A DNA stretch of 64,000 nucleotides from Candidatus Proximibacter danicus (GTDB taxonomy: Bacteria > Pseudomonadota > Gammaproteobacteria > Burkholderiales > Rhodocyclaceae): contig JADJUC010000005.1 in NCBI GenBank assembly GCA_016710885.1, forward strand, positions 1 to 64,000, written 5' to 3'. Under the pieces are notes generated by a model. It saw only the letters and a list, made by a program, of their open reading frames with translations, ran no database searches and was not told the origin of the DNA. Positions 53,904-62,326 of this stretch are shown here, one piece after another. Position 1 is the first letter of the stretch; every line of letters starts with the position of its first letter. The position numbers were made by a program, and so were the translations under genes.

Positions 53904-54775
53904 TGCTGTCCGGAGAGGTTTTCGAGAAGCTTGAGGACGGCGATGGAGTCTTCCTCGCCAAGGCCGGAACCGACCATCGCATTGAACATTTGCGCGGTCA
54001 TCGCCGCGCCCGGCAGCATCAGCCCGAGTTCGTGCGCGCTCTGCATGACGATGTTCAGATCCTTCTGATGCATCCAACTCTTGAAACCCGGCTTGAAGTT
54101 GCGGTCAAGCATGCGCTGGCCGTGGTTTTCGAGAATCTTCGAATAGGCAAAGCCGCCGAGCAGCGCTTCGCGCACGCGCGCCGGATCGGCACCCGCCTTG
54201 CTGGCAAAACACATCGCCTCAGCCACGGCCATCACGCCCATGCCGGTAACGATCTGGTTGCACGCCTTGGCGACCTGGCCGGCGCCTGCATCGCCAACGT
54301 GGACAATGTTCTTGCCCATGCATTCGAACGCGGGCCGAGCCTTGGCAAAAGCGGCCTCGCTGCCGCCGGCCATGATCGACAGTGTGCCGGCAATGGCACC
54401 GACTTCCCCTCCGGAAACCGGGGCATCGACGAACTCGGTACCCCGTGCCTTCATCTTGGCAGCAATATCCTTCGCAGCGGCTGGCGCAATGGTGCTCATA
54501 TCCACCGCCACCAGACCGGGTTGCGCGCCCGCAGCGACGCCACACTCGCCGAGCATCACCTGCGCTACATCCGGCGCATCGGCCACCATCGAGATGACAA
54601 GCTCGACCTGTCTCGCCACTTCGGCGGGGTCAGCGGCCGTGCGCGCACCCGCCGCCGACAGCGGCGCCATCGACTCGGCACGCCGCGCCCAGACGACCAC
54701 CTCGTGCCCGCCCTTCAACAAATTAAGCGCCATCGGGCGCCCCATGATGCCCAGGCCCAGGAATCCGACTTTCAT
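53900..54775 (-). CDS. garR: 2-Hydroxy-3-oxopropionate reductase-like dehydrogenase, copy 2
   Basis: 291-residue family member closest in detail to GarR/GlxR: V-G-F-L-G-L-G-I-M-G-R-P-M-A, V-D-M-S-T-I-A-P, D-A-P-V-S-G-G-E-V-G-A, G-Q-V-A-K-A-C-N-Q-I and D-R-N-F-K-P-G-F. Tartronate semialdehyde reductase makes D-glycerate and would link glycolate/glyoxylate use (the glc operon 36 kb away) to central metabolism, though no glyoxylate carboligase is in the window. First gene of a two-gene operon with the neighbouring paralog. Confidence 0.88.
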   Translation of the reverse strand: MKVGFLGLGIMGRPMALNLLKGGHEVVVWARRAESMAPLSAAGARTAADPAEVARQVELVISMVADAPDVAQVMLGECGVAAGAQPGLVAVDMSTIAPAAAKDIAAKMKARGTEFVDAPVSGGEVGAIAGTLSIMAGGSEAAFAKARPAFECMGKNIVHVGDAGAGQVAKACNQIVTGMGVMAVAEAMCFASKAGADPARVREALLGGFAYSKILENHGQRMLDRNFKPGFKSWMHQKDLNIVMQSAHELGLMLPGAAMTAQMFNAMVGSGLGEEDSIAVLKLLENLSGQQ

Positions 54776-54979
54776 GCCTACCTCCGAGAATCGACGATGA
54801 ATGGTGTACCGAACGAATCTGAAAACATCAGCTCAACCCGCAGCGAACACAACGAAAAACGCAATTTTCAATGGGACTCTCGACCCACCTGCCGGAGAGC
54901 AAAGGCGAAAAAATCATTGCCGTTTCGCCATGTTCGCCGTGCTCGCTGTGCGCGCCGCGGTTGACTGCTTTTTACCGAA

Positions 54980-55408
54980 CTACTCCAACGCAAAAGACTG
55001 TGCGGTTGGCACCGAGAACTGTCCGTTGAGTCTGATAAGTTGCACGCGATGGGCGTTGGCCAGGCGTTCGACGAATTCTTCGCCCTTGGGCAGCAGCCGC
55101 ACCTCAATGCGACGACGGTCCTGGGTTGAGCGGCGGCGCTCGACGAAACCCTGTTTTTCGCAACGGGAAACCAGCGCGACAACGCCGTGGTGCTGAGCCT
55201 GCAGGCGCTCAGCGATTTCGCCGATAGTGGCCCATTCTCGACCGGGAAACCCCTTGATATTGAGCAACATCAGATACTGCAGCGGCGTGATCCCCGCCTT
55301 GCGAGTGACCTGCTCGGAAAATCGCAGAAATTTTCTGATTTCGTAGCGGAAATTCGCAAGAATCTCGAACTCATGTTTGCTCAGCGGGGGCAGGGGTATG
55401 TCGCTCAC
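54980..55408 (-). CDS. MarR-family transcription regulator
   Basis: 142 residues. Winged-helix MarR protein with G-I-T-P-L-Q-Y-L-M-L-L-N-I, the recognition part L-Q-A-Q-H-H-G-V-V-A-L-V-S-R-C-E-K-Q-G-F, and the wing D-R-R-R-I-E-V-R-L. The N-terminal segment F-L-R-F-S-E-Q-V-T-R-K matches typical aromatic-ligand sensing MarR proteins. It precedes the garR-like operon in the same direction with a 200-base gap, so regulation of that operon is plausible but unproven. A candidate sRNA gene and its terminator lie just upstream. Confidence 0.88.
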   Translation of the reverse strand: MSDIPLPPLSKHEFEILANFRYEIRKFLRFSEQVTRKAGITPLQYLMLLNIKGFPGREWATIGEIAERLQAQHHGVVALVSRCEKQGFVERRRSTQDRRRIEVRLLPKGEEFVERLANAHRVQLIRLNGQFSVPTAQSFALE

Positions 55409-55483
55409 GTGGGAGGCTCCGGGGGGGTTACGTACATCTGGTTATTGTTTGACCGACGATTTTACCGGCAATTATCCGCCGCC

Positions 55484-55522
55484 AAAAAGAAAAACCCGCT
55501 GACGCAGTGATGCGTCGGCGGG
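55484..55522 (-). terminator. Rho-independent terminator upstream of marR
   Basis: Stem CCCGC-T-GACGCA / TGCGTC-G-GCGGG with a 4-base loop and an 11-base T-rich tail on the minus strand. It ends the candidate sRNA. Confidence 0.88.
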
Positions 55523-55603
55523 TCCAAGTGCCACCTTTCGGGGGATGAAAGGTGGCGGGAGAGGTAAACCCGGGGCGGCTATGAAGGAACCTCCCCGAAT
55601 CAC
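55484..55603 (-). ncRNA. Candidate small RNA, about 120 nt
   Basis: This is the core of a 361-base gap with no convincing gene. On the minus strand TTGCTT (55639-55634), an 18-base spacer and TACTAT (55615-55610) make a possible promoter with a start near 55603. The predicted transcript has a GGGGAGG/ACCTCTCC-type pairing, a strong CCACCTTTC/GAAAGGTGG hairpin, and ends in a stem with GACGCA/TGCGTC and CCCGC/GCGGG segments followed by TTTTTCTTTTT (55494-55484). No start codon follows the GGAGG within it. Not matched to any known family by memory. A leader for marR is unlikely because the terminator intervenes. Confidence 0.5.
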
Positions 55604-55631
55604 GGCCGAATAGTACATCACAGCGCGATAC

Positions 55632-55672
55632 AAAAGCAAGCGGTGCCACACCACCTGTTTGGCACCGCTTGC
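55632..55672 (-). terminator. Rho-independent terminator of the histidine kinase gene
   Basis: A perfect 13-bp inverted repeat GCAAGCGGTGCCA / TGGCACCGCTTGC followed on the minus strand by TTTTG, about 100 bases after the kinase stop. Its tail overlaps the putative -35 of the sRNA. Confidence 0.85.
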
Positions 55673-55769
55673 CTTGTCGGGATTGCACTTGAGCACTGCG
55701 CCCAAATGGAGGGAATGGCAAACTTATCGCCTTGCTACCGGGCCGTCGGTGGTCGATTTGGCGAGGGTT

Positions 55770-58703
55770 TCAGGAGCCGCCGCTCGCCTCGTTGGCACTG
55801 GATTTGTCGTTTCTGGCAACGCGTGGAAGGGTGATGATGAAGCGTGTTCCTTCGCCGGGATCGCTTTCGACGATCATGTCCCCGCCAAGCAGATTGCGCA
55901 CCAGATTGAGCACGATCGATAAACCGAGGCCACTGCCCCCTTTGCCCAGCTTGGTGGTAAAGAAAGGATCGAAGATGCGTGGCCGCAGGTCGGCAGGAAT
56001 GCCGGTACCGCTGTCGGCACAGACGATTTCCACCCGGTCACCCTCCAGGCCGCGAGCTTGCAACAACACCCGGCCCTCACTCCGACTTTCAAAGGCATGC
56101 ACCAGCGCGTTCTCGACGAGGTTGGTAACGACTTGCCCGAGCGCCCCAGGAAAGCTGTCGAGACTCACGCCCACCTCGGCGTCCAGCTCCAGCCTGAAGG
56201 GCGAATGCTTGAATCGCGGCAGCAGCGTCATTTGAATTTCTTCGAGCACCGTTGCCAGATCGAACGGCCGCCGCTGGTCGCTCGTCTGATCCACCGCCAC
56301 CTGCTTGAAATTCTGGATCAGGTTTGCTGCGCGCACCAGGTTGCGCTCCAGCAGATCGTCCGACTCGCGCACGTTGGCAAGGAAGGTCTCAAGCACCGAA
56401 CGGCGTAGCGGACCGCTGGCAAGCGCCTCCTCGAATTCAGCGATGCTGTTGCCAACGGCAGATGCCACCATCCGCGCATTGCCGATCGGGGTATTGATTT
56501 CGTGGGCAATTCCCGCCACCAGATTGCCGAGGGAAGCCATTCGTTCATTGCGTGCAAGCACTTCGGCAGTACGTCGCAGCGCCGTTACATCGGTCTGCAG
56601 CACCAGGCGCCCGCCCTCCGAAGTCGTCATGCGTTCGACGCTGACGACTCGGCCATCCGGCAAAATTCGGTCCCACTGTCCCTGGCGGTTCCAGTCACGG
56701 CTCTCGTCGCTTTGGGCTGGCACATCTCCGCGCAGTTCCATGCCTTGGCGCAGTTCATCGCGGGCAAAGCCCTCACGCAAAAGATCGGCAGAGGCCGGGT
56801 ACAGGCGCTTGAAGGCATCGTTCCAGGCCACCAGATGTTGATCTTTGTCCCACAACAGTATCCCGATCGACATGGTGTCGATGATTTCGCGCAGCCATTC
56901 TGCCGACCGGCGAACGGCTGATTCCGCCTGACGACGCTCCTCGACTTCAGTGGCCAATCGTTGTGTGCGTTCAGCAACCCGCATTTCGAGGTCCGCATTG
57001 AGTTCCTCATAGCGCTGATTGGCCGCAAGCAGTCGGGCCTCGTCACGCTTGCGCTCGGTAATATCGGTGTAGGAACTGATGAAGCCGCCGTCCGGCAGCG
57101 GCGTACCACGCACTTCGAGCACCGTACCGTCCGGCCGGGTACGTTCAAAATGGTGAGCTTCATGCATGTTCATCCGGGCCGCCGCCTCGGCAACATGGGC
57201 ATCGACATCGACCTTGCCATATTCGCCACGCGCCGCGTTGTAGCGAATAAAATCGAGCAGCGTACGCGGCTCGCCATCAAACATCTCGCGCGGAAAATCG
57301 AGCAGCTTGCGGAACTGTTCGTTCCATTCGACGATACGCATCTGAGCATCGGAAACCGACACCCCGCCGGGGAAATGGGTAAGCACCGATTTCAACCAGG
57401 TGTTGTGCGTCTTTACCGCTTCTTCTGCGCGCTTGCGGTCGGTAATGTCGATAGCCAGCACCAACGCCGCCGGCCGTCCCTCGAAGGAAACATCCAGCGA
57501 AGTGATATCAACATCGATGAGCCGCCCGTCCTTGCGCGTGTGATGCCACTCCCCCCAATGCTGCGTCCCGTTGGGAGAAAGCGTCGACAGATGGGTGACA
57601 AGGCGATCCCGTTCGGACTCGGGATGCAAGCTGCAGAAGCGCCTTTGCAGCAACTCCTGGCGCGAAAAACCATAACCGGAAAGAAAGGCCTTGTTGGCAT
57701 CGAGCAGGTATTGCCGGCGCAGTTCATACACCACCATCGGCACCGGATTACTGTCAAAGAGTGCCCGATACTGCACCTCGCTCGCACGCAACTGCTCAGT
57801 ACGCCGTGACACTTCCTGCTGCAGCAGGCGCGGTTGCCGCAGAAGGAGGTACACCGCAAAGGTGGTCAACAAGGAAAAGGCCAGCGCCGCCAGCACGCTG
57901 AAGGCAAGAAATTGCGTCGACACCCAGCCGCCGACCGGGACGATGCTCAGCACCCAGCGTCCGTTGGGAACCGAAATGGGAATTTCTACTGGAGAGACAA
58001 GCGCGTCATCACCGGCACGCGAGAAGACGTGTCGCGTGCCGTCAGGACGAATGCGCCACAATTCATAGGCGTAGCCACCTTCCACCAACGCACTCAGACG
58101 TGTCGCTGCCAGCAAATCGGGGATGCGGATGAGCACTTGGGTAAGCCCCCAGAATTGCTCCCCCCCATGCTCGTCCGGCATGAAGATGGGGTGGCGACCG
58201 ACAACGCCGACACCTCCCTGCTTCAGTTCGAGGGGGCCAGTCAGTCCGAGTTGTCGCTGCTCGATGACTCTCCGTGCTTCAGGCCCCTGCAGCGGGTCAT
58301 TCAATGGCGAAAAACCGATTACCGACTCGTTTCCGACCAGTGGCACCACTTGCTGAATCGTTCCGCCCGGCGCCAGCTGCAGTGCCGTGATACCCCCATA
58401 AACGCGGATCATCTCAGCACCGAGCGTCTCAAAATTATCGATGCGGCCTTTCCCCTGACGCACCAGCGTCGCCAGCGCATAGGAGGCGGACAGGGAGCGG
58501 TCGAGGCGCTCACCCAGATCGTGGGCAACAGCACTGGCCAAGTGGCGCCCCTGATCTTCCGCGCTGTGGCGCCGGGCCTTCTCGACAAACCAGACTAACG
58601 CCGCCGCCAGCAACAGCGACACCAGAAACGCCAACAGTACCCCCGGGGCCAGCCAGTCCAGTGGCACTGCTCTGTCAGTTTTCCGTCGCTCGTCAGCCGC
58701 CAA
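55770..58703 (-). CDS. Membrane sensor histidine kinase, CHASE1-PAS(3)-HisKA-HATPase
   Basis: 977 residues. TM1 about 19-41, a periplasmic CHASE-type domain (about 60-255, with Y-G-G-I-T-A-L-Q-L-A-P and G-R-H-P-I-F), TM2 about 262-288, then three PAS domains (about 310-430, 435-550 and 600-715) separated by coiled coils. The dimerisation domain has the phospho-acceptor His in G-I-A-H-E-I-N-T-P-I-G-N-A; the ATP domain has N-L-V-E-N-A-L, D-S-G-T-G-I-P and G-S-G-L-G-L-S-I-V. No receiver domain or adjacent response regulator, so an orphan kinase. The start is TTG with AAAGGG upstream; a GTG at 58667 is an alternative. Likely ligand: a small extracytoplasmic molecule. Confidence 0.93.
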   Translation of the reverse strand: MAADERRKTDRAVPLDWLAPGVLLAFLVSLLLAAALVWFVEKARRHSAEDQGRHLASAVAHDLGERLDRSLSASYALATLVRQGKGRIDNFETLGAEMIRVYGGITALQLAPGGTIQQVVPLVGNESVIGFSPLNDPLQGPEARRVIEQRQLGLTGPLELKQGGVGVVGRHPIFMPDEHGGEQFWGLTQVLIRIPDLLAATRLSALVEGGYAYELWRIRPDGTRHVFSRAGDDALVSPVEIPISVPNGRWVLSIVPVGGWVSTQFLAFSVLAALAFSLLTTFAVYLLLRQPRLLQQEVSRRTEQLRASEVQYRALFDSNPVPMVVYELRRQYLLDANKAFLSGYGFSRQELLQRRFCSLHPESERDRLVTHLSTLSPNGTQHWGEWHHTRKDGRLIDVDITSLDVSFEGRPAALVLAIDITDRKRAEEAVKTHNTWLKSVLTHFPGGVSVSDAQMRIVEWNEQFRKLLDFPREMFDGEPRTLLDFIRYNAARGEYGKVDVDAHVAEAAARMNMHEAHHFERTRPDGTVLEVRGTPLPDGGFISSYTDITERKRDEARLLAANQRYEELNADLEMRVAERTQRLATEVEERRQAESAVRRSAEWLREIIDTMSIGILLWDKDQHLVAWNDAFKRLYPASADLLREGFARDELRQGMELRGDVPAQSDESRDWNRQGQWDRILPDGRVVSVERMTTSEGGRLVLQTDVTALRRTAEVLARNERMASLGNLVAGIAHEINTPIGNARMVASAVGNSIAEFEEALASGPLRRSVLETFLANVRESDDLLERNLVRAANLIQNFKQVAVDQTSDQRRPFDLATVLEEIQMTLLPRFKHSPFRLELDAEVGVSLDSFPGALGQVVTNLVENALVHAFESRSEGRVLLQARGLEGDRVEIVCADSGTGIPADLRPRIFDPFFTTKLGKGGSGLGLSIVLNLVRNLLGGDMIVESDPGEGTRFIITLPRVARNDKSSANEASGGS

Positions 58704-58755
58704 GATTCACCCTTTCGACCAGCTACTCTCCAACAAAGAGACTACTCCCAAAGGG

Positions 58756-60018
58756 CTAATGCTTCCAGATATTGCGGCAACGGGTTTCCTTGATCCACCA
58801 CGCCGCCAGCGCGCCGCCGCAGGCGCTGAGGGCAATGATCAGCAGACCGCTACGCCAGGCTGAAAGCTCGTAGAAACGCGCACCGTTGAGCATGCCGCCC
58901 TTCCAGCCCAGATCCATGACCCAGCCGAAAATCGGCTGCAGCAGCGCACCGGCGAGAAAGCCGCCCATGTTGGTGACAGAGGTCGACATGCCGGAAAGCA
59001 GCGGCGGATTCACTTCTTTCGCGCAGGCCCAAGTCAGACTGAAACCGGCGGTGCACACCCCCATCAGCGCAAACAGGCTGTAGGAAAGCCAGAGCGGCAT
59101 CAGCGCCCCGGAAAGCCAGATCAGCCAAAGGAGAGCGAAGAGATTGGTAGTGACCACCAGCACCGGCTTGCGCCGACCCAGTCGGTCGGACAAGGTGCCG
59201 AGGAAAAAGCAGCCCACGGCAAAGCCGCCGAACCACAACGACAAGTGGCCAGCCGCCACATCGCGCGACAGGCCATGCACCTGCACCAGATACGGCGTTG
59301 CCCAGAGTCCGGCGAAAGCGAAGAAGGCGCCGGCAACGCCGGTGTTAGCCAGCGCAGCCGGCCAGGTGGCGCGATTTTTCAATACCTGCGCCAATCCACC
59401 TAGGATTACCGTGCGGTCAAACTGCGGGCGATGTGCCGTACTGGCGCCATCCTTGCCATCGCGCACCCAGATCCAGCAGGCAATGCCGAGCAACAGCGAA
59501 ATGACGCCGGCGACGACAAAGACACTGCGCCAGCCGACCGCTTGCGCCGTCAGCGACAGCGGCACCCCGGCGAGTACTGATCCGAAATTGCCGACCAGCA
59601 TGCACAGCCCGGTCAGCGTCGCGAAATGCTTTTCGTCGAACCACACGGCAATGATCTTGAGCATGGCGATGAAAGTGACCGACACCCCCAATCCAACCAA
59701 CGTGCGCCCGACCAGCGCCACATTCATCGATGGCGCCAGACCGAACAGAATGCTGCCAATGCAAGCGATGATCGCGCCGATCAGCAGAATGCGGCGCGGC
59801 CCCAGCGTATCAACGAGGATGCCGGTCGGCACCTGCATGATCGTATAGACGTAGAAGTAGGTCGCCGCCAGCACGCCAAGCGACGCAGCGCTGGTCTGGA
59901 AAGACACCGCCAGATCCTGGGCAATGCCGGCCGGCGCGAAACGGTGGAAGAACGAGAGCACATAGGCGCCGGCCACCACGGCCAGCATCACCCCACCGCG
60001 CTTCATCGCATCGGTCAT
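58756..60018 (-). CDS. Major facilitator superfamily transporter
   Basis: 420 residues with twelve predicted membrane segments. MFS signatures: G-I-L-V-D-T-L-G-P-R-R-I-L after TM2, and G-T-L-S-D-R-L-G-R-R-K-P after TM8. Helix 1 has F-F-H-R-F-A-P-A-G-I-A, as in the anion:cation symporter (NarK/GudP-like) groups. Substrate unknown. It follows the CPA2 antiporter gene by an ATGA overlap, so the two are co-translated. Confidence 0.88.
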   Translation of the reverse strand: MTDAMKRGGVMLAVVAGAYVLSFFHRFAPAGIAQDLAVSFQTSAASLGVLAATYFYVYTIMQVPTGILVDTLGPRRILLIGAIIACIGSILFGLAPSMNVALVGRTLVGLGVSVTFIAMLKIIAVWFDEKHFATLTGLCMLVGNFGSVLAGVPLSLTAQAVGWRSVFVVAGVISLLLGIACWIWVRDGKDGASTAHRPQFDRTVILGGLAQVLKNRATWPAALANTGVAGAFFAFAGLWATPYLVQVHGLSRDVAAGHLSLWFGGFAVGCFFLGTLSDRLGRRKPVLVVTTNLFALLWLIWLSGALMPLWLSYSLFALMGVCTAGFSLTWACAKEVNPPLLSGMSTSVTNMGGFLAGALLQPIFGWVMDLGWKGGMLNGARFYELSAWRSGLLIIALSACGGALAAWWIKETRCRNIWKH

Positions 60019-61388
60019 TTCTGGTCGTGTCTGCGCAACAGCGCCGTCAGAATGGGCGGCGTCAGCAGCGTGGTCAGGATGACCATGATGACGATCACCG
60101 AGAACATCGCTTCATTGACCACCCCGAGTTGCTTGCCGACGGCGGCAAAGATGAGGCCCACCTCGCCACGCGGCACCATGCCCCAGCCAACGATCCACGG
60201 GTTATGCCCGCGCCCGGCAGCAAAACCGGCAACCAGCTTGCCAGCCACAGCCACGGCCGTAATGCCGAGCGCCACAATCACGATCTGCGGATCAGCCAGC
60301 GTGCGTAGATCGACCTGCATGCCGGTGAGCACAAAGAACACCGGCACGAAGAAATAACCAATCGGCTCGACCATGTGCTCGTGCTGATGATGCGTATGTT
60401 TCTGCAGGATCGAACGCATGCGCTCTCCCAGCCCAGCCTTCATTTCGGGCGGCAATATCTCCTCGATATCCTGCACCAGCTTGGGCGTTTCAAAGCCCTT
60501 CAGATAGACCGGTTCGAACAGCAAGCCCGCCGCAAAGGCACCGATGATCGGGGCCAGCCCGATGGCGTGCGCCAACCATGCAAGAAAAAGGCCGCTAGCC
60601 AGTACCAGCGCAAAGAGCATCGAATGGCCGCTATCCAGTTGCGCCAGCTTGCCGGCAAAACGCCGCGCCAGCATGCGCCCGATGATGATCGAGCCCCCGA
60701 GGAAGGCAATCGCCTCAAAGATGATCTGCGCGACCTGTCCGACACTCACCGAGCCGGCCTGCACCAGACTGGAAACCACGGCCAGGATCACCAGCCCGAG
60801 CACGTCGTCGATCACCGCCGCACCCAGCACAATCTTTGCCTCGGCCATGCCGAGCCGACCGAGATCGCGGAAGACGCGGCCGGTAATGCCGACCGAAGTG
60901 GCCGCTAGCGTGGCACCGAGGAAGAGGTAGGTGTTTTCGTTCTGCCCCGGCAGCAGCAGCGGACCAACGACATAGGCCCCGAGCGAGAAAGGCACGGCAA
61001 TGCCGATGGCACCGACAAGAAAAGCCTTGGCGCCAACCTTGACCAGATCGTCGAGCCGCGTCTCCAGACCGATCTGTAGCAGCAGCACGATCACGCCCAG
61101 TTCGGCGAGGAAGGCGATGATCGGGTCGCCGGCGACCTTGTCGAAATAGTGGAAGCCGAAAATGGCCAGATTGCCGAGCACGACGCCGAGCAGCAATTCG
61201 CCGAGCACGGCGGGAAAGCCGATGCGCTGCGTCAGCGGCGCGAACAGGCGGGCGGCCATGAGGATGATGGCCAGCCAAAGCAGGTTCTCGCCAACCACCC
61301 CGGAACCGGCGGCAAAAGCCGATGGGATGCTGACGATGAAGGCCAGCAGCAGGATGACAGGTCGTGTCACAGCTTGGATCGGATACAT
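60015..61388 (-). CDS. CPA2-family cation/proton antiporter (Kef-like)
   Basis: 457 residues with a signal-like first helix and about twelve further membrane segments. Kef/Nha core: L-G-E-L-L-L-G-V-V-L-G-N, V-L-L-L-Q-I-G-L-E-T, A-T-S-V-G-I-T-G-R-V and A-A-V-I-D-D-V-L-G-L (double Asp motif), then the P-R-G-E-V-G-L motif near the end. A His-rich loop H-T-H-H-Q-H-E-H lies between the last helices and could bind metal. No TrkA-N domain. The start at 61388 (MYPIQAV) is preceded by GAGG. It sits between a small exported peptide and the MFS gene, all on one strand. Confidence 0.9.
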   Translation of the reverse strand: MYPIQAVTRPVILLLAFIVSIPSAFAAGSGVVGENLLWLAIILMAARLFAPLTQRIGFPAVLGELLLGVVLGNLAIFGFHYFDKVAGDPIIAFLAELGVIVLLLQIGLETRLDDLVKVGAKAFLVGAIGIAVPFSLGAYVVGPLLLPGQNENTYLFLGATLAATSVGITGRVFRDLGRLGMAEAKIVLGAAVIDDVLGLVILAVVSSLVQAGSVSVGQVAQIIFEAIAFLGGSIIIGRMLARRFAGKLAQLDSGHSMLFALVLASGLFLAWLAHAIGLAPIIGAFAAGLLFEPVYLKGFETPKLVQDIEEILPPEMKAGLGERMRSILQKHTHHQHEHMVEPIGYFFVPVFFVLTGMQVDLRTLADPQIVIVALGITAVAVAGKLVAGFAAGRGHNPWIVGWGMVPRGEVGLIFAAVGKQLGVVNEAMFSVIVIMVILTTLLTPPILTALLRRHDQK

Positions 61389-61396
61389 CGAATACC

Positions 61397-61576
61397 TCAA
61401 TTCTCTCTGCGGCATGGCCGCGTGCCGCAGGCTGCGGCCACATCCTGCTTCACCGACAGGGAAACCATGCGCTGCGGAATGCTCTCGCTGCTCTCGCCCG
61501 TCACCGTCTCCAGCGGCGTAGCGGCGGCAATGGCCAGAACAGGCAACAGGCAGGAAAGCAGGAACAGCGAACGCAT
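61397..61576 (-). CDS. Small exported peptide, 59 residues
   Basis: GAGGATTCTTCC precedes the ATG at 61576. The reading starts MRSLFLLSCLLPVLAIAAAT, a clear signal sequence (S-C could be a lipobox), and continues with an acidic stretch (E-T-V-T-G-E-S-S-E-S-I-P-Q-R-M) to A-A-A-C-G-T-R-P-C-R-R-E-N. The stop lies 8 bases before the antiporter start, so it opens that operon. Too short for many gene finders. Function unknown. Confidence 0.65.
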   Translation of the reverse strand: MRSLFLLSCLLPVLAIAAATPLETVTGESSESIPQRMVSLSVKQDVAAACGTRPCRREN

Positions 61577-61615
61577 GGAAGAATCCTCAGGAAGACAACG
61601 GGAACAATGTAGACG

Positions 61616-61999
61616 TTACGCTACTTGCACAATCTGGTTCAACACGGCACAGGCGTCGGCGAACTTGGCATCGGACAGACGTTTTAGCGGATGCGGCGCG
61701 GCATCACGAATGCGCCAATCGAAAGACTTGGGCTGGTGGCAAAGCACATAACTGGTCTTTCCGGATTTGGCACCCTTGGCAGCCCCCACAGCGACGGCAA
61801 ATGGATTGTCCGCATTGTATTCAGCCGTAGTCATCGGCAAGCCAATGACCAGCGAAGTGCGCGCGTTGAAGGCTCGAGGAGAAAGGACGAGAATCGAATG
61901 CCGGTCACGCATCTCCCTGCCGGCTTGCGGATTGCAGTCGATCCAGATGACGTCCTGCCGATCAGGCACCCAAGGCGCTTTGCCTTTGGCCGTTACCAA
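61616..61999 (-). CDS. MazF/PemK-family toxin (mRNA interferase)
   Basis: 127 residues. PemK/MazF pattern: D-V-I-W-I-D-C-N-P-Q-A-G-R-E-M-R-D-R-H, then L-V-L-S-P-R-A-F-N, G-L-P-M-T-T, and L-C-H-Q-P-K-S-F-D-W. The G-R-E-x-R-x-R/H motif carries the predicted catalytic Arg. The TTG at 61999 is used as start because the frame opens there and overlaps the antitoxin end by 7 bases; a later start is possible. Cleaves mRNA when free of its antitoxin. Confidence 0.88.
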   Translation of the reverse strand: MVTAKGKAPWVPDRQDVIWIDCNPQAGREMRDRHSILVLSPRAFNARTSLVIGLPMTTAEYNADNPFAVAVGAAKGAKSGKTSYVLCHQPKSFDWRIRDAAPHPLKRLSDAKFADACAVLNQIVQVA

Positions 62000-62244
62000 C
62001 GCTCAGCCCCCAACAGCGTACCCGCCATGGCTTCACCACCGTGGCGAGCAGGATCGAAGCGGGACAAGCGCTGCTCAAGGGTAAGCGGCGCTTCATCGAC
62101 CGACGAGATGATCACTCGCCCGGCCTCCGCAAAAACCACAACCTGCTGGTCGGCATGGAAATTCGCCTCACGCGCCACGGCTCCTGGCAAGCGAACGCCC
62201 AAGTTGTTTCCCCAGTGTTTGATGGCAAGAAGTGCTTCGGTCAT
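61993..62244 (-). CDS. MazE/AbrB-family antitoxin
   Basis: 83 residues. An N-terminal SpoVT/AbrB swapped-hairpin DNA-binding domain (I-K-H-W-G-N-N-L-G-V-R-L-P, then V-V-V-F-A-E-A-G-R-V-I-I) with an unstructured acidic C-terminus that would wrap the toxin. It overlaps the toxin by 7 bases. These antitoxins usually repress their own operon; an ATACTGCG/CGTATAAA-type region just upstream (62265-62280) is a candidate promoter/operator area but no clear repeat was seen. Confidence 0.87.
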   Translation of the reverse strand: MTEALLAIKHWGNNLGVRLPGAVAREANFHADQQVVVFAEAGRVIISSVDEAPLTLEQRLSRFDPARHGGEAMAGTLLGAERW

Positions 62245-62326
62245 GGATTCATTCCTCCGAAATGTTTATACGCAGTATAAACGCCAGCGATCAGGAAAAC
62301 AAACCGGGAGTGCGTGCAACGAACGA

